Source: Catonia carolina | Lineage: Eukaryota > Arthropoda > Insecta > Hemiptera > Achilidae | Direction: 5' to 3' | DNA length: 64,000 bases | NCBI GenBank assembly: GCA_035578175.1 | Contig: JAQMRL010000001.1 | Location: forward strand, 54,273,553 to 54,337,552 | Shown: one piece after another, positions 1-10,439 of the stretch | Layout of the letters: each line of letters begins with the position of its first letter | Position numbering within the stretch: position 1 is the first letter of the stretch | Notes under the pieces: generated by a model | Told to the model about the DNA's origin: nothing | Seen by the model: the letters and a program-made list of their open reading frames with translations, nothing else | Database searches by the model: none | Made by a program: the position numbers and the translations under genes

Positions 1-318
1 GTACTCATAATTTTCTTGCATCGATAAAACTAATTGTCGGTTATACTTCTTTTATTTATACTTTTACTGTGATTAATAAATCTTTAAACGTTAAAAGTAA
101 TTTATTACTGCACATCGATATTACTTGATTATACGTGATATAGAAACGATTTGTTAAAAAGAACCAGACATTATAAGTAGCTTCTGCAAAAACTATTAAC
201 ACGTACTTTAATATAAGCGTACTAGTTTGCGTAGTTTATTTAGTCAAATAATTGTTAATAAACGATCGATATTACTAATCTAATGTAAAATTTAAAAAAA
301 GTAACTCCTACAGCTGAT
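1..318. other. AT-rich stretch, nothing recognised
   Basis: No frame of useful length, tRNA-like box or clear repeat could be seen here; it is AT-rich and resembles the intergenic DNA elsewhere in the window. Confidence 0.5.
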
Positions 319-319
319 A

Positions 320-520
320 ATAGAAGAAAAGATCGAGGGTAGGAGAGGAATTGGAAGGAAGAAATTGTCGTGGCTTTGTAATGTCAAGCAATGGGATAAA
401 ACTGAGAACTGTGGGAGACCTTATACACACGGCAAGGAGCAGAGGAGATTATGGAAGTGATTGTTAACATCCGCTAGTGGATAAACATTGGAAGAGGAAG
501 AATGCAACATTCAAAACACA
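320..520 (+). pseudogene. LINE ORF2 C-terminal fragment
   Basis: The plus strand encodes a short stretch reading EGRRGIGRKKLSWL followed by a tract ending in KHWKRKNAT, with a frame change between them. This basic GRR..GR+..SWL.N+R.W pattern is typical of the extreme C-terminus of ORF2 in RTE-like non-LTR retrotransposons, after the reverse transcriptase. No RT motifs precede it, so it is a heavily 5'-truncated, frame-shifted relic. The family assignment rests on my recognition of the pattern; that it is a dead LINE end is more certain than which clade. Confidence 0.5.
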
Positions 521-2340
521 AACTTACTTCAGAAACAGTTGAGGTTCCCGCTATTATCATGAAACTTGTTATAAAATTTTTGTCTTGGTTTGTTGTTTAA
601 TAGTCCAACTGATGATTATTAAATTTCAAATATTTTATATGACCGTTCAAGAAGATTGAATCCAGAAGTTTTTTGCAACGTGAACTGTGAGATCACACCA
701 TGACAACGCGGGATACGGTTGACACCGCCTTCATCTATAGTCTTTATTTCATTGAGGTATAGTATTTTTTAATTCCTTCTGACAATCATTACGAGTTTCG
801 TGACAAACACAATACAATTGAAAAAATAATAGAGTTATTAATTTAATCAGTGCATATGAAGACAATAATTGTTCCAATGAAACTTTTTTGGGGAATCCTA
901 CAAGTTCCATGGTACATCAACAGCAACTGCATCGAAGCTAATCTTAACATTGGAACTATCAAAAAAGTAATATAAAAATTTAATTCTAAATAAGAAGATT
1001 AAATTCCAATATTCCTTACAGGATTGGAAAGACACAGTGCGTTACATTTAAGCAAAGATTTTATTAACATTAATCATTTAATCTACAGATAAAATTGCAA
1101 GCACTTAAATTACTTTTTTTGTCTTCTTATTGCACCATCAATAACCAGTAACTGGTTAACAATTTACTAGACAACTGTGGTACAATCAGAAAGCTAAATC
1201 GGAAGTATGAAATAGATGTATATTTTTAGTAATGAAAATTCTTACGTCTTTAAAAATTTAACTTCGCAATGTATGTGATATAGAAAACTACAAAACGTTT
1301 GTCAATAATATTTTAAAGGTGTCTATATTAAGAGTACATTTTCATATAAATTCACTTTGTACAAATTTAATTATTTATTTGCAAAAAAAAACACATAACT
1401 TGAGATCGTAGCTAACTTCTGTTACTAAAAGATAAATACTGGCTTAAATATTGTATTGAATGAACATATTAGCACATGCATTAAGCTGCATTTAGTAGAA
1501 CAATTCATTTGGGTTCCGGTCAGACCTGAATAAAGAATTAAAATGTTAAAAATATATTATAATTGGTAAAAGGGCTTAAACAGTTTGAATGTTTCTAAGA
1601 AAACTCAATCAATTGAGTAAAATTAATTTACAGTAATACGCCAGTAGCGACCGTACGGTTGCTTCAGTAATAAAGAAATGCAAGTTTGTATTGACCTGAT
1701 GGAGTTGTCTATATTGTTTAGACGCTATCTAATCATGGTAAGTACTGCACAAAGGTAGGATACGGTATTAAGACCACATAGTATATACGTGACTGCGGGT
1801 TATAATCTTACATAAACATAATATTTACCGTGCATGCGTGTTCAAGAACCATTTACGGTTAAAAATTCAGCTAATGTAATATTTTTAATTCGATATAGAC
1901 TTTGTAAAAGCAGTTCGTTTAAAATTTTTTATGACTTAATTATTAGGGCCTTAATCGGTTCACGAAATTATTTTAGTTTAGTTAACCAAGATTTGATTTG
2001 AATTAGATAAAGTTCTAAATATTTAATACTTATAAAGTTAAATATTAAATTTATCCAAACTGTTAAATTTTTAATGTTGTTGTTAAAGAAAAAATTCAAT
2101 TACAATTAATTGACTTTTCATCACGATATGTTATTTTCAAGTCTGTTACCCAATTCTTAAGTCTTTAGACCAAACGAGTTATTTACTTAGTAACAATTGC
2201 CAATTGAAGAGTTGAGTGCTTATTATACAAATTTTGTGGTGTCCAAACCCCCCACGTATTGTTTAAAATAATATCTCAAAAAAACTTTTAAAACTATTTA
2301 TACAAAATTAAAATCCTACTACGACACTTAAGACTACAAC
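521..2340. other. Non-coding AT-rich stretch
   Basis: About 1.8 kb with no long frame on either strand and no recognised repeat. It lies between two LINE fragments and is probably intergenic or decayed repeat DNA. Confidence 0.4.
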
Positions 2341-2344
2341 AGAA

Positions 2345-3611
2345 ATATTAAATTCATCAAAAATGGTTACCAGCCTCGCAGTCTTTGTCTCATGAGGTCG
2401 GACGGTCTTCTCACTATTAATAAAGCCGAAAATTTTGACATTATGGCTAGATACTTTAATGATCTAGTAAATTGTACGACACCCAAAATTCCTATAAATA
2501 CTACTATTAATCCTCACGATAACCCCCACCGTCCTCCACCTAAAAAAACAGAGATTAAAAATGCTATCAGAGAACTAAAGAATAGAAAAGCCAGGGATCA
2601 GAACGGGATGTTTGCTGAGCTATGGAAAATTGCACCAGAACACTTGGTGGACCAGCTCCAGGCGAGTGTTGTCGGAATTTGGGATAAAGAAGAATTCCCT
2701 GCGGACAGCTGGACAGAGGCGATCATCCATCCCATTTACAAAAAGGGGATAAGACGGACATAAATGATTACAAAGGCGTTTCCATTTTAGAAATTTCTTA
2801 CAAGGTGTTTTCAAAGATTTACTAAACAAGTTGGAACTTCAAGTGGACCCAATAATTGGTATTTTTCAGGCAGGATTCACAAAGGGGAGATGAGTCCGAG
2901 AAAATCGTTAATATTAAAATGTTGTGTAGAAGATCTGTACAGAGATGCACAAATTGTTACATAAGTTTTATTGATTTTGCAAAGGCTTATGACTCAATTG
3001 ACCAAGATGTTCTAATTAAAATTCTCAAAGAATTTGGTGTGGATAGGAAAATGAGAAATTTGATAATATAAACATTAACATTAACAAATAATATAAACAT
3101 TAACTTCTTTCAGAACAAGATTTATGGGAGAATTCTCAGAACCCTTTGAGATTAAGACTGGAAAAGGTGATGGTCTACGCCACTGTTATTTAACTGTGTG
3201 TTACACAAACTTATTATGGAGTGGCAAACCAAATACCAGGAATTTAACAAAGGAAACTAGTTTAAAACAATAAACATAAGAAGAAAGGGTTCCGAAGTCA
3301 CAGAATTCGATTTTATGACCTTTGCCGATGATTTCGCATTAATCGCAACTAATAAGGAACAAGCTACATTTCAGATAAATACTCTTAAAGAAGTGGCCAG
3401 TGCCACAGGCCTTAACATTTCCTTTGAAAAATCTATGTTTCTGATAACCGATAAAACAAGCCCGCAAACTCTAAATACAAAATATGGAAAAATGAATAGA
3501 GTTAGCTACTTTAATTATCTGGTAGAGATTATCCAACAGAATGGTTCTGATGCTATGGACTTCAAGAAAAGAATCGGAAAATTGGAGATGGCTTACATAC
3601 AGATAAAGAAG
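2345..3611 (+). pseudogene. LINE reverse transcriptase, 5' part of interrupted copy
   Basis: Successive plus-strand frames encode parts of a non-LTR reverse transcriptase. First comes an N-terminal finger region with NRKARDQNG (usually N.KAPG.DG), then AELWKIAPE and IIHPIYKKG. A frame change leads to the palm A region FIDFAKAYDSIDQDVL, and a further break to motif C, FADDFALIA (2392-2760, 2856-3071, 3315-3611). Frame changes and stops show it is dead. It is 5'-truncated, with the endonuclease missing. The copy is cut at about 3611 by an antisense LINE and resumes at about 4512. Clade (RTE-like or another) is not settled. It would have encoded the enzyme for target-primed reverse transcription. 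Confidence 0.85.
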
Positions 3612-4511
3612 GGGTTTTTTTAGATTTAGAGGCCACATTATTGGACCACTAAGCCAATCAATTTCTAATGTTCTTCGGATAACTTAATTACTTGGTGAAG
3701 AAGAAGGTGGTCTAGCCCTTCGATTTTGCCAGTATTACTTTTTGAGACGGCCCGATCTTTGTTTCCGTATCTCATCTGTAACCTCCACCGTGCGTCTTTC
3801 TGTTTTTCCCCAATAAATCTGTGTGTTTTGAGAGTACTGTTCATTTTTTCATTTTCAAACGCGTCTTCAATTGCCAGTCCAATTTCATTGAGATCCCTCT
3901 TGATCTCTTCGATGTATCGTCCCGTAATCTTCCTGTTCAAGTTCCTGAGAATTAGTTGTTTCAATATTCTATCATTCGGCATTCTTAAATTGTGGAAAAA
4001 GTACGGAATCCTCCTTTTCTTCATCACGCTAATAATCGAATAAATTTCCTTATAAACAGTTTCATTAGAAGGAATTCTCCATACCCCATTTTTTTGATAA
4101 TTCTTATTAAGGCAGGTTCTGATAATTCTGTGTTCTGTTTTAAGAAGTTGGTCAGTTTTAGTTTCATTCTTAATTTGTAAAATAGTTTCAATGGCGTAAA
4201 GCGTCTCTGGGAAACAACTATTTTGTAGTAGGATGATTGATTTTGGCATGCATTGAAAGGAATTTTTGTTGTACGTTTGCCAAGTTATTTCTTGTGCTTT
4301 TTTGATTTTAAAAGTTCTGTTTTGCCAAGTGGATTTTTCTTTTAGATTGCAGTCGATTATTTCTCCTAGATATTTGAACTGTTGAGACAATCTAATTTCT
4401 TTACCATTAATTCTCACTTTATTTGTACATAGTGGGTTGATAGCCGTGATTTCAGTCTTTTCATAGGACATTTTTAACCCAATTTTTTGGCTATATTTTC
4501 AAGGCTAGGCT
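3612..4511 (-). pseudogene. Second LINE fragment inserted antisense in the first
   Basis: A 268-codon open frame (4471-3665, minus strand) encodes the region just after the RT palm: a KYLGEIID motif, then the thumb/connection region and a basic C-terminus with GEKQKDARWRLQMRY. It is collinear with the C-terminal part of the plus-strand LINE that surrounds it (FNYLVEII and TQALYAAEIL there), so the two are related families. Only the 3' part is present, as expected of 5' truncation at insertion. A short oligo(A) (T on plus, about 3616-3622) lies at its 3' end. Candidate target-site duplications are AAAGAAG at 3605-3611 and GAAGAAG at 4512-4518. The frame is long, so insertion may be comparatively recent. 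Confidence 0.75.
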
Positions 4512-5175
4512 GAAGAAGTTTTATGATAAAAAATGCGTATCTATTAACACTAAAGTAAGGCACTTAAATACGGTTGTTCTTACACAAGCCCTGTATGCAG
4601 CGGAGATCCTGAGACCCTGTAGCCTATAGAAAGGGAGATTTGGAAAATTTAAATAAAATACACAGATGACTTTGTCCAGTTATCCTGGAATCTGTCTTTG
4701 ATTCAATAAGCAAAATCCATAAAAAGAGGTCGAATGAAGTGATTGACAAACTATTGGGTGAAACGTTGTTAACCAAATTAGAAAAAAAAGGTTAGAGTAT
4801 ATGGCCATCTGATGAGATTGCGTGACAAAGAGAATGAGACCTATAAACTCATTAAATACCAAGAGAAACTAAAAAAAGCGATAAATGGATCAAATAAATC
4901 GAAGCAGACTTAGAAACTGCGAGTATTTTAAGAGAAAGCATTGAGTATAAAGACTTTTACTGAGCCAAATTAAAATGTTTTGTAAACTTTGCGGTTACGA
5001 AGGTGCAGAGAGTTGGGCAGGCCTGGACTGAAGAACGAAAACAGGCTTTCAGTGTTAAAATGAAGGAATTTCATGCCCAAAGAAAGCAGCTAAGGAATCC
5101 AACTAAAAAGCGAAGAAATTGACTACGTAACAAGTGCGCCATTCAGTGGGCTAGTCAAAATAAATAAATAAAAAT
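4512..5175 (+). pseudogene. LINE, 3' part of interrupted copy with tail
   Basis: The plus-strand LINE resumes with KKFYDKKCVSINTKVRHLN and TQALYAAEIL, then decays through many stops. It ends in a readable basic tail, TKVQRVGQAWTEERKQ.., closing at a TGA near 5122. A few tens of bases later comes a 3' end rich in AAATAAATAAAT (about 5158-5175), the usual simple-repeat tail of a LINE. Together with 2345-3611 this is one element split by the antisense insertion. The codons on either side of the insertion read on sensibly at the AAGAAG junction. Confidence 0.7.
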
Positions 5176-5870
5176 CCATCATGATTAATTTGTTAAACAT
5201 TCTTTTTTCAGTCTGTAAGAGGGCACGGCACTGAAATATCTTTAGGAAACTCAAAAAGTTTTTTTTTATAAACAGCCTACTTGAAGCGAATTTTGATAAG
5301 GTTAATTATATCTGGTCTCTACCATTTTGTATTATTATGAAGTACAATTTTAAAACGATTGGAAATATATTTATGATCAGAACTTTTGGTTGAAATATAA
5401 TTTTGTTTGTCGGAATTTATTAAACTAATTTCTGAGCAATTGGTTTGATTACGGTTCATCCTGGTCGATTTACATTTTTGATAATTTATACAAAATTAAT
5501 AATCTACGAGTTGATGTTTAACTTTTAACTTTTTAGAGATACCTGTTACTTGGTCTTTAGTACCTAACATTATTGTATCGATGGTTTTTTCTTCAAGTTA
5601 GTATTACTCAAGTGTAAAATTTAAACTAGTACACCATGTCAGCTTCAAGAATGGTCACTAGAAAAAAACCACCTAATTGAGAAATATTGTTTTCGTATTG
5701 GGTTAAAAGTGAGTATTTAAGTTTTGCCAATCTTTATTTGTTTTTTTACATATTGCAACAAAATCTACAATCTATTATTAAACAGAAAAATAAATAGGTC
5801 TAGATGAGTTTTCTTTGTTATATGTCATGATTGAAGAAAACCCCCTAATAAAGGAACTTCGTGGATTTAA
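5176..5870. other. Non-coding AT-rich stretch
   Basis: No supported gene or repeat seen between the LINE tail and the next LINE fragment. Confidence 0.4.
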
Positions 5871-5879
5871 TTTAGGTGT

Positions 5880-6252
5880 TGTCGTGTCGCTTTTAAATAC
5901 AGGATGTCTTCGTTTCAGTCGGCAAGTGTCGTTTGAGTTGTCTATGAGTGTGAAGGGGAGGTGATTTGTGTGTGATTTGAGTCTTCTTTGTTATTTTGTA
6001 CTGTATGTGTTGATTTCTTGTTGAACCGTAGTAACTCTGTGAAATATGTTGTTCGTAATATACCAAGGTGATTCTGTGATTGTTCTGAGTAATTTCGATA
6101 GGAACCTTTGCAGGATTTCAATGCTGGAAAGACTTGGTGAGCTCCATAGTTGGATTTCATGCGTCCAAATTGGTTTAAGAATTGATTTGTAAATTGCAAG
6201 TTTGTTGTTAAGATTGAGTGTCAAACTGTTTCCTAGTATCCAATAAAACTGT
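5880..6252 (-). pseudogene. Jockey-like LINE, 3' part of RT ORF
   Basis: Minus-strand frames (main run 6252-5991) encode the conserved stretch of jockey-clade ORF2 downstream of the RT active site: FYWILG, LNNKLAIYKSILKPIWT, ELQLWS-like IQLWSSPS, then SSIEILQRF and LLRTITESPWYI. In the family this is the YW.IG / ..K..LYK..LKP.WTYG..LWG / ILQR.Q.K.LR pattern. The fragment ends around 5900 near a short basic region typical of the jockey C-terminus. The upstream half is displaced to beyond 6826 by an inserted DNA element. Stops and frame changes show it is inactive. Confidence 0.85.
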
Positions 6253-6256
6253 TCAA

Positions 6257-6825
6257 CCCTTTCAGTATCAACGTCCAAAAAGCAGGACGTCGATATTTTT
6301 TACGTAGTGATAACATCCGGTTTACCGGACATCTGTAAGTCATGCATAAAGTGACAACGTCCGGATAACTGAACATTTCCAAAAAAAAATTTTAAACAAA
6401 ATTAATGGAATAATGCATTTTGAAACCGCTTCTGTGGCGTAGTGACTAGCGCGCTAGCCTACAAAGCGAAAGGTCCTGGGTTCGATTACGGGCTAGGGTC
6501 TGGAAGTTTTACCACGTAAAACCACCGTTAAGGTACCAAAACCTACAGTAGTTGCTAATGACCAAGCTGTCTAAGGGACTTTAAATAAACTAAAAAAACT
6601 ATTTTGAATATTTTTAGTGTTAGAACGATTTCTTTTTTTATGAACACTATAAAAATCAATTTTTTCAGGAAATTTTATTTTTCGGTAACGTTGATATTTT
6701 GGTCGGCAATGGCAGGCTTAGGCCTGCAAGTTTCGAAATAAGGGCTGGCACTTTTTGTACTCTCTTATTAAAATTGAATGGCACTTTACATCAAACTTTT
6801 AAATATTGTTTCGGCACTGAAAGGG
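6257..6825. mobile_element. TTAA-flanked non-autonomous DNA element, copy 1, with internal SINE
   Basis: A 569-bp element starts CCCTTTCAGT and ends GGCACTGAAAGGG, giving inverted termini. It is flanked by TCAA (6253-6256) and TTAA (6826-6829), the target preference of piggyBac transposons. It sits cleanly inside a jockey-like LINE whose coding sequence continues on both sides, which fixes the insertion boundaries. No transposase frame is present, so it is non-autonomous. Its centre holds a tRNA-derived SINE (6426-6598). A second copy in reverse orientation at 48578-49153 is collinear end to end, including the SINE. The piggyBac assignment rests on TTAA plus a CCCT-type terminus and is likely but not proven. 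Confidence 0.8.
6426..6598 (+). repeat. tRNA-derived SINE (family A) inside the DNA element
   Basis: Pol III promoter-like boxes are visible: an A box around 6434-6450 (GTGGCGTAGTGACTAGCG) and a B box at 6472-6490 (GGTCCTGGGTTCGATTACG). A body with the family-A signature AAACCACC...GTAGTTGCTAATGACCAAG follows, then a tail around TAAATAAACTAAAAAAA. The same body is found free-standing elsewhere in this window (for example 56371-56523 and 43957-44130). Confidence 0.8.
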
Positions 6826-7060
6826 TTAAATTTTGTGTTCAGCTGTTTCCTTTAGTTCTGTATGTATGTTTTCCAATTCAGTCTTTTGTCAAGGTGTATG
6901 CCAAGGTATGGATGACGTATTCCAATAGATATTGGAATCTGCTTTTGGTATTATTTATTGTGTTATTTATGTAAACTGGTGGGCATGTGTCTATTCGTAG
7001 TGTAAATGTTACATGTGTGCTTTTTGTTTCATTTGTTTTCATACGTCATTTATTCTGCCA
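6826..7060 (-). pseudogene. Jockey-like LINE, 5' continuation beyond the inserted element
   Basis: On the minus strand this segment reads KSTHVTFTLR followed, after frame changes, by YLGIRLD-like and LNWKTYIQ-like words and then QLNTKF, which is the jockey ORF2 region immediately upstream of FYWILG in 5880-6252. The two pieces belong to one LINE copy interrupted at a TTAA site. No RT active-site motif was found further upstream, so the copy is 5'-truncated near 7060. Confidence 0.65.
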
Positions 7061-8580
7061 GTCAAAATAATTTATGGTTTTCTTTAAAAACTACATGAAA
7101 ATTAGTTAATTTACTTGATCGATATAATATTGTATAGGGTATTATTGCATATTTAAGAAGTTTACCGGGACAATTTTTAGTTTCCTACCGAACATTGTAG
7201 CCTAATGCTTTATATTATAAAAAATAGAAAATAAAAATATTTTAACGCACATGGTTATACGATCTGTAAATAAAATGAAGTATTTATGAATGCGAAGCGA
7301 CTGGGGATTGGTAGTAGTTGAATACACCTATTAAAAAGTAACAAGGAAAGGGAAAAGCAACGTTTGTTGATAGAAGTATGATTTCAAGGAAGCTTACATC
7401 ATCAGTTGATCCACATTATAAGCGTCTACTAAATGATCTATAAGAAAGATACTAAAAAATAACTGAAAAAAGTTGTCTTCAAGAAACGGTACAAGATCGG
7501 TTGCAAACCATTATTAAGTTCATTATTAGAGTCTGGAAAGATGGAAAATCCTAAAGTGGCAAAATGTCAGCAACATTAAAACCGTCCAGTAATTTATTAA
7601 TCAAGTTCCAATCTAAATGGTTACACTGTACACAGAACAGGTTGATGTTCTCATTAATGAAAAGATCTACACACATTGAGCGCTAACTTACTCGTATGGT
7701 CAATCGTAATATTCTTAAGTTTAAAACAAATAAATGAAATTCTCTTTCTGATTTTCTTTAAACTCTTTATTCACCTGAGATTTGGTTACAGATAACACGA
7801 TAACTTATAAAATAATTACTTGTTTTCATTTTTCAATTATAGTAATCACGAATAATTTTGTGATTTCCATTACATTGAAGTGAAGTTGGGGATTTCAATT
7901 TTTATTACTTGTCATAATATTCAACACTCTTACCCCGAAAAATTAGGTTTTAATTTCACATATTTAATCAATAGATTTTTTTTAACCTTTTAATGTTTTT
8001 TTAATGTAAGGATTTTTTATCTTTAATCAACATATAGTGAAACAAATGTAGTTTTCGGGTTGCCACTTAGGGAATCAGCCGCAAATTCAAACCTTATCAT
8101 TACCCAAAGATTTTAAAGAAATGTTCTAAAAATAATAAAAGATGGTGCATGATAGGTGACAAATAATGCAATGAGGTCATGACGCAATGAGGATGATATA
8201 TGCCAATGCAAGTATTTTTAACCTGCTATCCGAAAACAGAAGTACCACCTGTAGTTGAAAACTAGTAAGAAAGAAAAGTATAGAAAGATGAAGAACATAC
8301 TTACTTAACTTTAAAGCGGGGGTCTTACAGAGTAACTCCGCATCCCGTATCTCAAACGTCATAACCTCCTGTTCCGCCAGTCACCCTCCTCCAAGTTTTT
8401 CCGTTTTTCCCTGTCCTTATTCCGAGGCTCACATTTAGGACTTTTTACCGGCTATTGAGTTTTCCGAATGTTGAGTTGCTAGCCCAACGCTTCAACCCGC
8501 AACCTAGAGGATCAGGTAATTTTTTTATATGGGGTTTCTTCCCCTATAGCCTTTAGAGAACCAACTCCTAAACTGCACGG
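7061..8580. other. Unassigned stretch
   Basis: No convincing gene. 8340-8540 is noticeably less AT-rich than its surroundings and may be another degenerate repeat leading into the LINE end at 8585, but I cannot name it. The rest is AT-rich without long frames. Confidence 0.35.
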
Positions 8581-8584
8581 CAGC

Positions 8585-8750
8585 AAAACATGAAGAACAT
8601 CTTGATTAGAAAACTTACGAGACTGGTATAATTGATTTTCTGTGGAACTGTCTAGATCAGCAGTGTCCAAAGTAAGAATTGCTTTTATAATCGCCAACTT
8701 CCCATGGGAGAAGGCACCCGAAGAAGAAGAAATCAAAAATGTGAAATGTA
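8585..8750 (+). pseudogene. LINE ORF2 C-terminal fragment
   Basis: The plus strand encodes ELSRSAVSKVRIAFIIANF and then, one frame over, GEGTRRRRNQK. The SAV.KV.IA..IANLR.GEGTRR pattern is a common C-terminus of RTE-like LINE ORF2 proteins in insects. The segment upstream (8595-8645) also fits LRDWY....ELSRS after frame changes. It is a 5'-truncated dead copy of the same general class as the piece at 320-520. Confidence 0.6.
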
Positions 8751-9121
8751 TGCAATTAAGTGCAAAATATCAAGTTCATACTATTCTTTATCATCAACGT
8801 CATCTCTCACGCCTTCTATTTTTATGTCTCTTACTTTGAAGTATTTTACTTTATATTTGTTATTCATATTTTGCCTTAATTTAATATCTTAAAATTTTTA
8901 ATATATAAATTAATTATATTTTTTCCTTTGAAAGCAATAAAATTGGGTATTGTCTTCATCATGTAAATACGTTCATCATATTATTTACTTGTAGTTATTT
9001 TTAAACCGATTGTAAATAAACTCAGATGTTAAAAAAAACAATTTCCTCGTGGTTTAGTTCAAGAAGTTACAAAATACAAGTTCCAACAGTGTCTTTTAAA
9101 TTGTTATAAAAACCTTAATAT

Positions 9122-9270
9122 CAGTCGGCGTGGCCTGGTGGATTGAAATGGTTGCTGGGGCCCCTGGCTCTGGGCCAGGTATTAATTCAAATCTTACATT
9201 GTTGTCGATTGCAACAAATTACACGTTGATCAAGTAAAGCCCTCCAGGAACTACTGCGTCAATCTTTTTT
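9122..9270 (+). repeat. tRNA-derived SINE-like repeat
   Basis: GTGGCCTGGTGG at 9129-9140 fits a tRNA A box, and AATTCAAATC near 9184-9193 fits a B box at a tRNA-like distance. The body that follows differs from family A, ending near a run of T. It is probably a separate SINE or tRNA relic, not a functional tRNA gene. Confidence 0.45.
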
Positions 9271-9603
9271 ATAATAATAATAACGCCATTAAATTTTATT
9301 TGTCCATTCATTAGCCGTGATTTCAGTATTACTATTACTATTAATGTTACCTCTACTACTATTGTAAGACCTGCCTGGAGAATAATATCTCCATTAACTT
9401 TTGTGTATAATATTGTAACAAAACATTGTGTTACAAAAATTACTTTCTACTTCATTCTAAGAAACTGTAAAATGCTATATAATCTCATCGCTTAATTAAT
9501 TAGTTAAAATAATAATTTGTTATATTAGGTAATTCAAAAAACAAAAAAACATATTTTAATAAGGTTTAGTAAAATGCACCACATATTTGGTGTGAATCAC
9601 CAG

Positions 9604-9670
<67 letters not shown>
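9604..9670. repeat. (TA)n microsatellite
   Basis: Almost uninterrupted TA dinucleotide run of about 66 bases. Confidence 0.98.
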
Positions 9671-9674
<4 letters not shown>

Positions 9675-9697
9675 TTGCAGTCAATAAAATAATGACT

Positions 9698-9868
9698 AAC
9701 TTCTTCGTAGCTTAGTTATTATTCACTAGACTACAAAATGAAAGGTCCGTGATTCGATTCTCGGCTCGTCCCTAAAACTTATAACAGTTAAAACCCACCG
9801 GTACTCTTTCCCATAATCCACACTAGTATATAATGACAAAGCCGTTGATGTAACTAATTAAAAAATAA
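9698..9868 (+). repeat. SINE family A copy
   Basis: B box GGTCCGTGATTCGATTCTCG at 9744-9763, preceded by a degenerate A-box region. It is followed by the family-A body (AAACCCACCGGT, then TATATAATGACAAAGCCGTT). Not inside a TTAA element. Confidence 0.65.
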
Positions 9869-9956
9869 TACGACTGGAGAAACAAGGGTTAAAATATGTA
9901 GGGTTTTTATTATTAATATATCAAACATTGTAACATATACAATGATATTTTTATAA

Positions 9957-10304
9957 ATTAATTTATTAAAAATTACCAGAAACTGTTAAAGAGAAAAGTA
10001 AAAATACTAACTAACTGAAAAATAATTTTGTGGCTTTACCTAATAGTCATCTCACTACAATATGTAAAATTACACAATTATAATTATATAATTACAGAAA
10101 TCTGTTATAAATTGTCATGACAGAGAGATTAACACCTCATATATATAAATGTTCTTAATTGTGTAATTTATTGTAATGTATGAGCAACATATGACTAATT
10201 GCTGAGTAAAGCTGATATGGTAAAGCCACAAAGGCACTTCTCAATAATTGGTAAGTGTTTTTATTTTCCTTTGACCGTTTCTGGTAGTTTTTAATAATTT
10301 ATTT
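9957..10304. repeat. Long imperfect inverted repeat (foldback element)
   Basis: The left arm (about 9957-10085) and right arm (about 10150-10304) are near-complementary over more than 100 bases. Both contain the complement of ATTACCAGAAACTG, AAAATA, TTTGTGGCTTTACC and AAATTACACAATTA in the same order, with a short AT-rich loop. It encodes nothing. It fits a foldback or MITE-type DNA element, or a hairpin-RNA source. Target-site duplication was not resolved. Confidence 0.75.
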
Positions 10305-10439
10305 TTTTGTCTTCAACTTGTTTTTTTTTACAACTTGTAAGAGATGGAATGAATGAGGAATAGCGGGAATGTGAATCGATCCAGTGACCGATTTCGGCGT
10401 GAAATTTTGCAAGGAATGTGGTGCCAATTTTTTACAATG

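Noticed and set aside
6426..6510. Possible functional tRNA gene
   Set aside because: A and B boxes are present, but no credible acceptor stem or anticodon arm was seen, and the sequence recurs as a SINE head.
6699..6974. 91-codon plus-strand frame
   Set aside because: It spans the junction between the TTAA element and an antisense LINE; no domain, and both halves are explained otherwise.
8512..8736. 74-codon minus-strand frame
   Set aside because: Antisense to a LINE C-terminal fragment recognised on plus.
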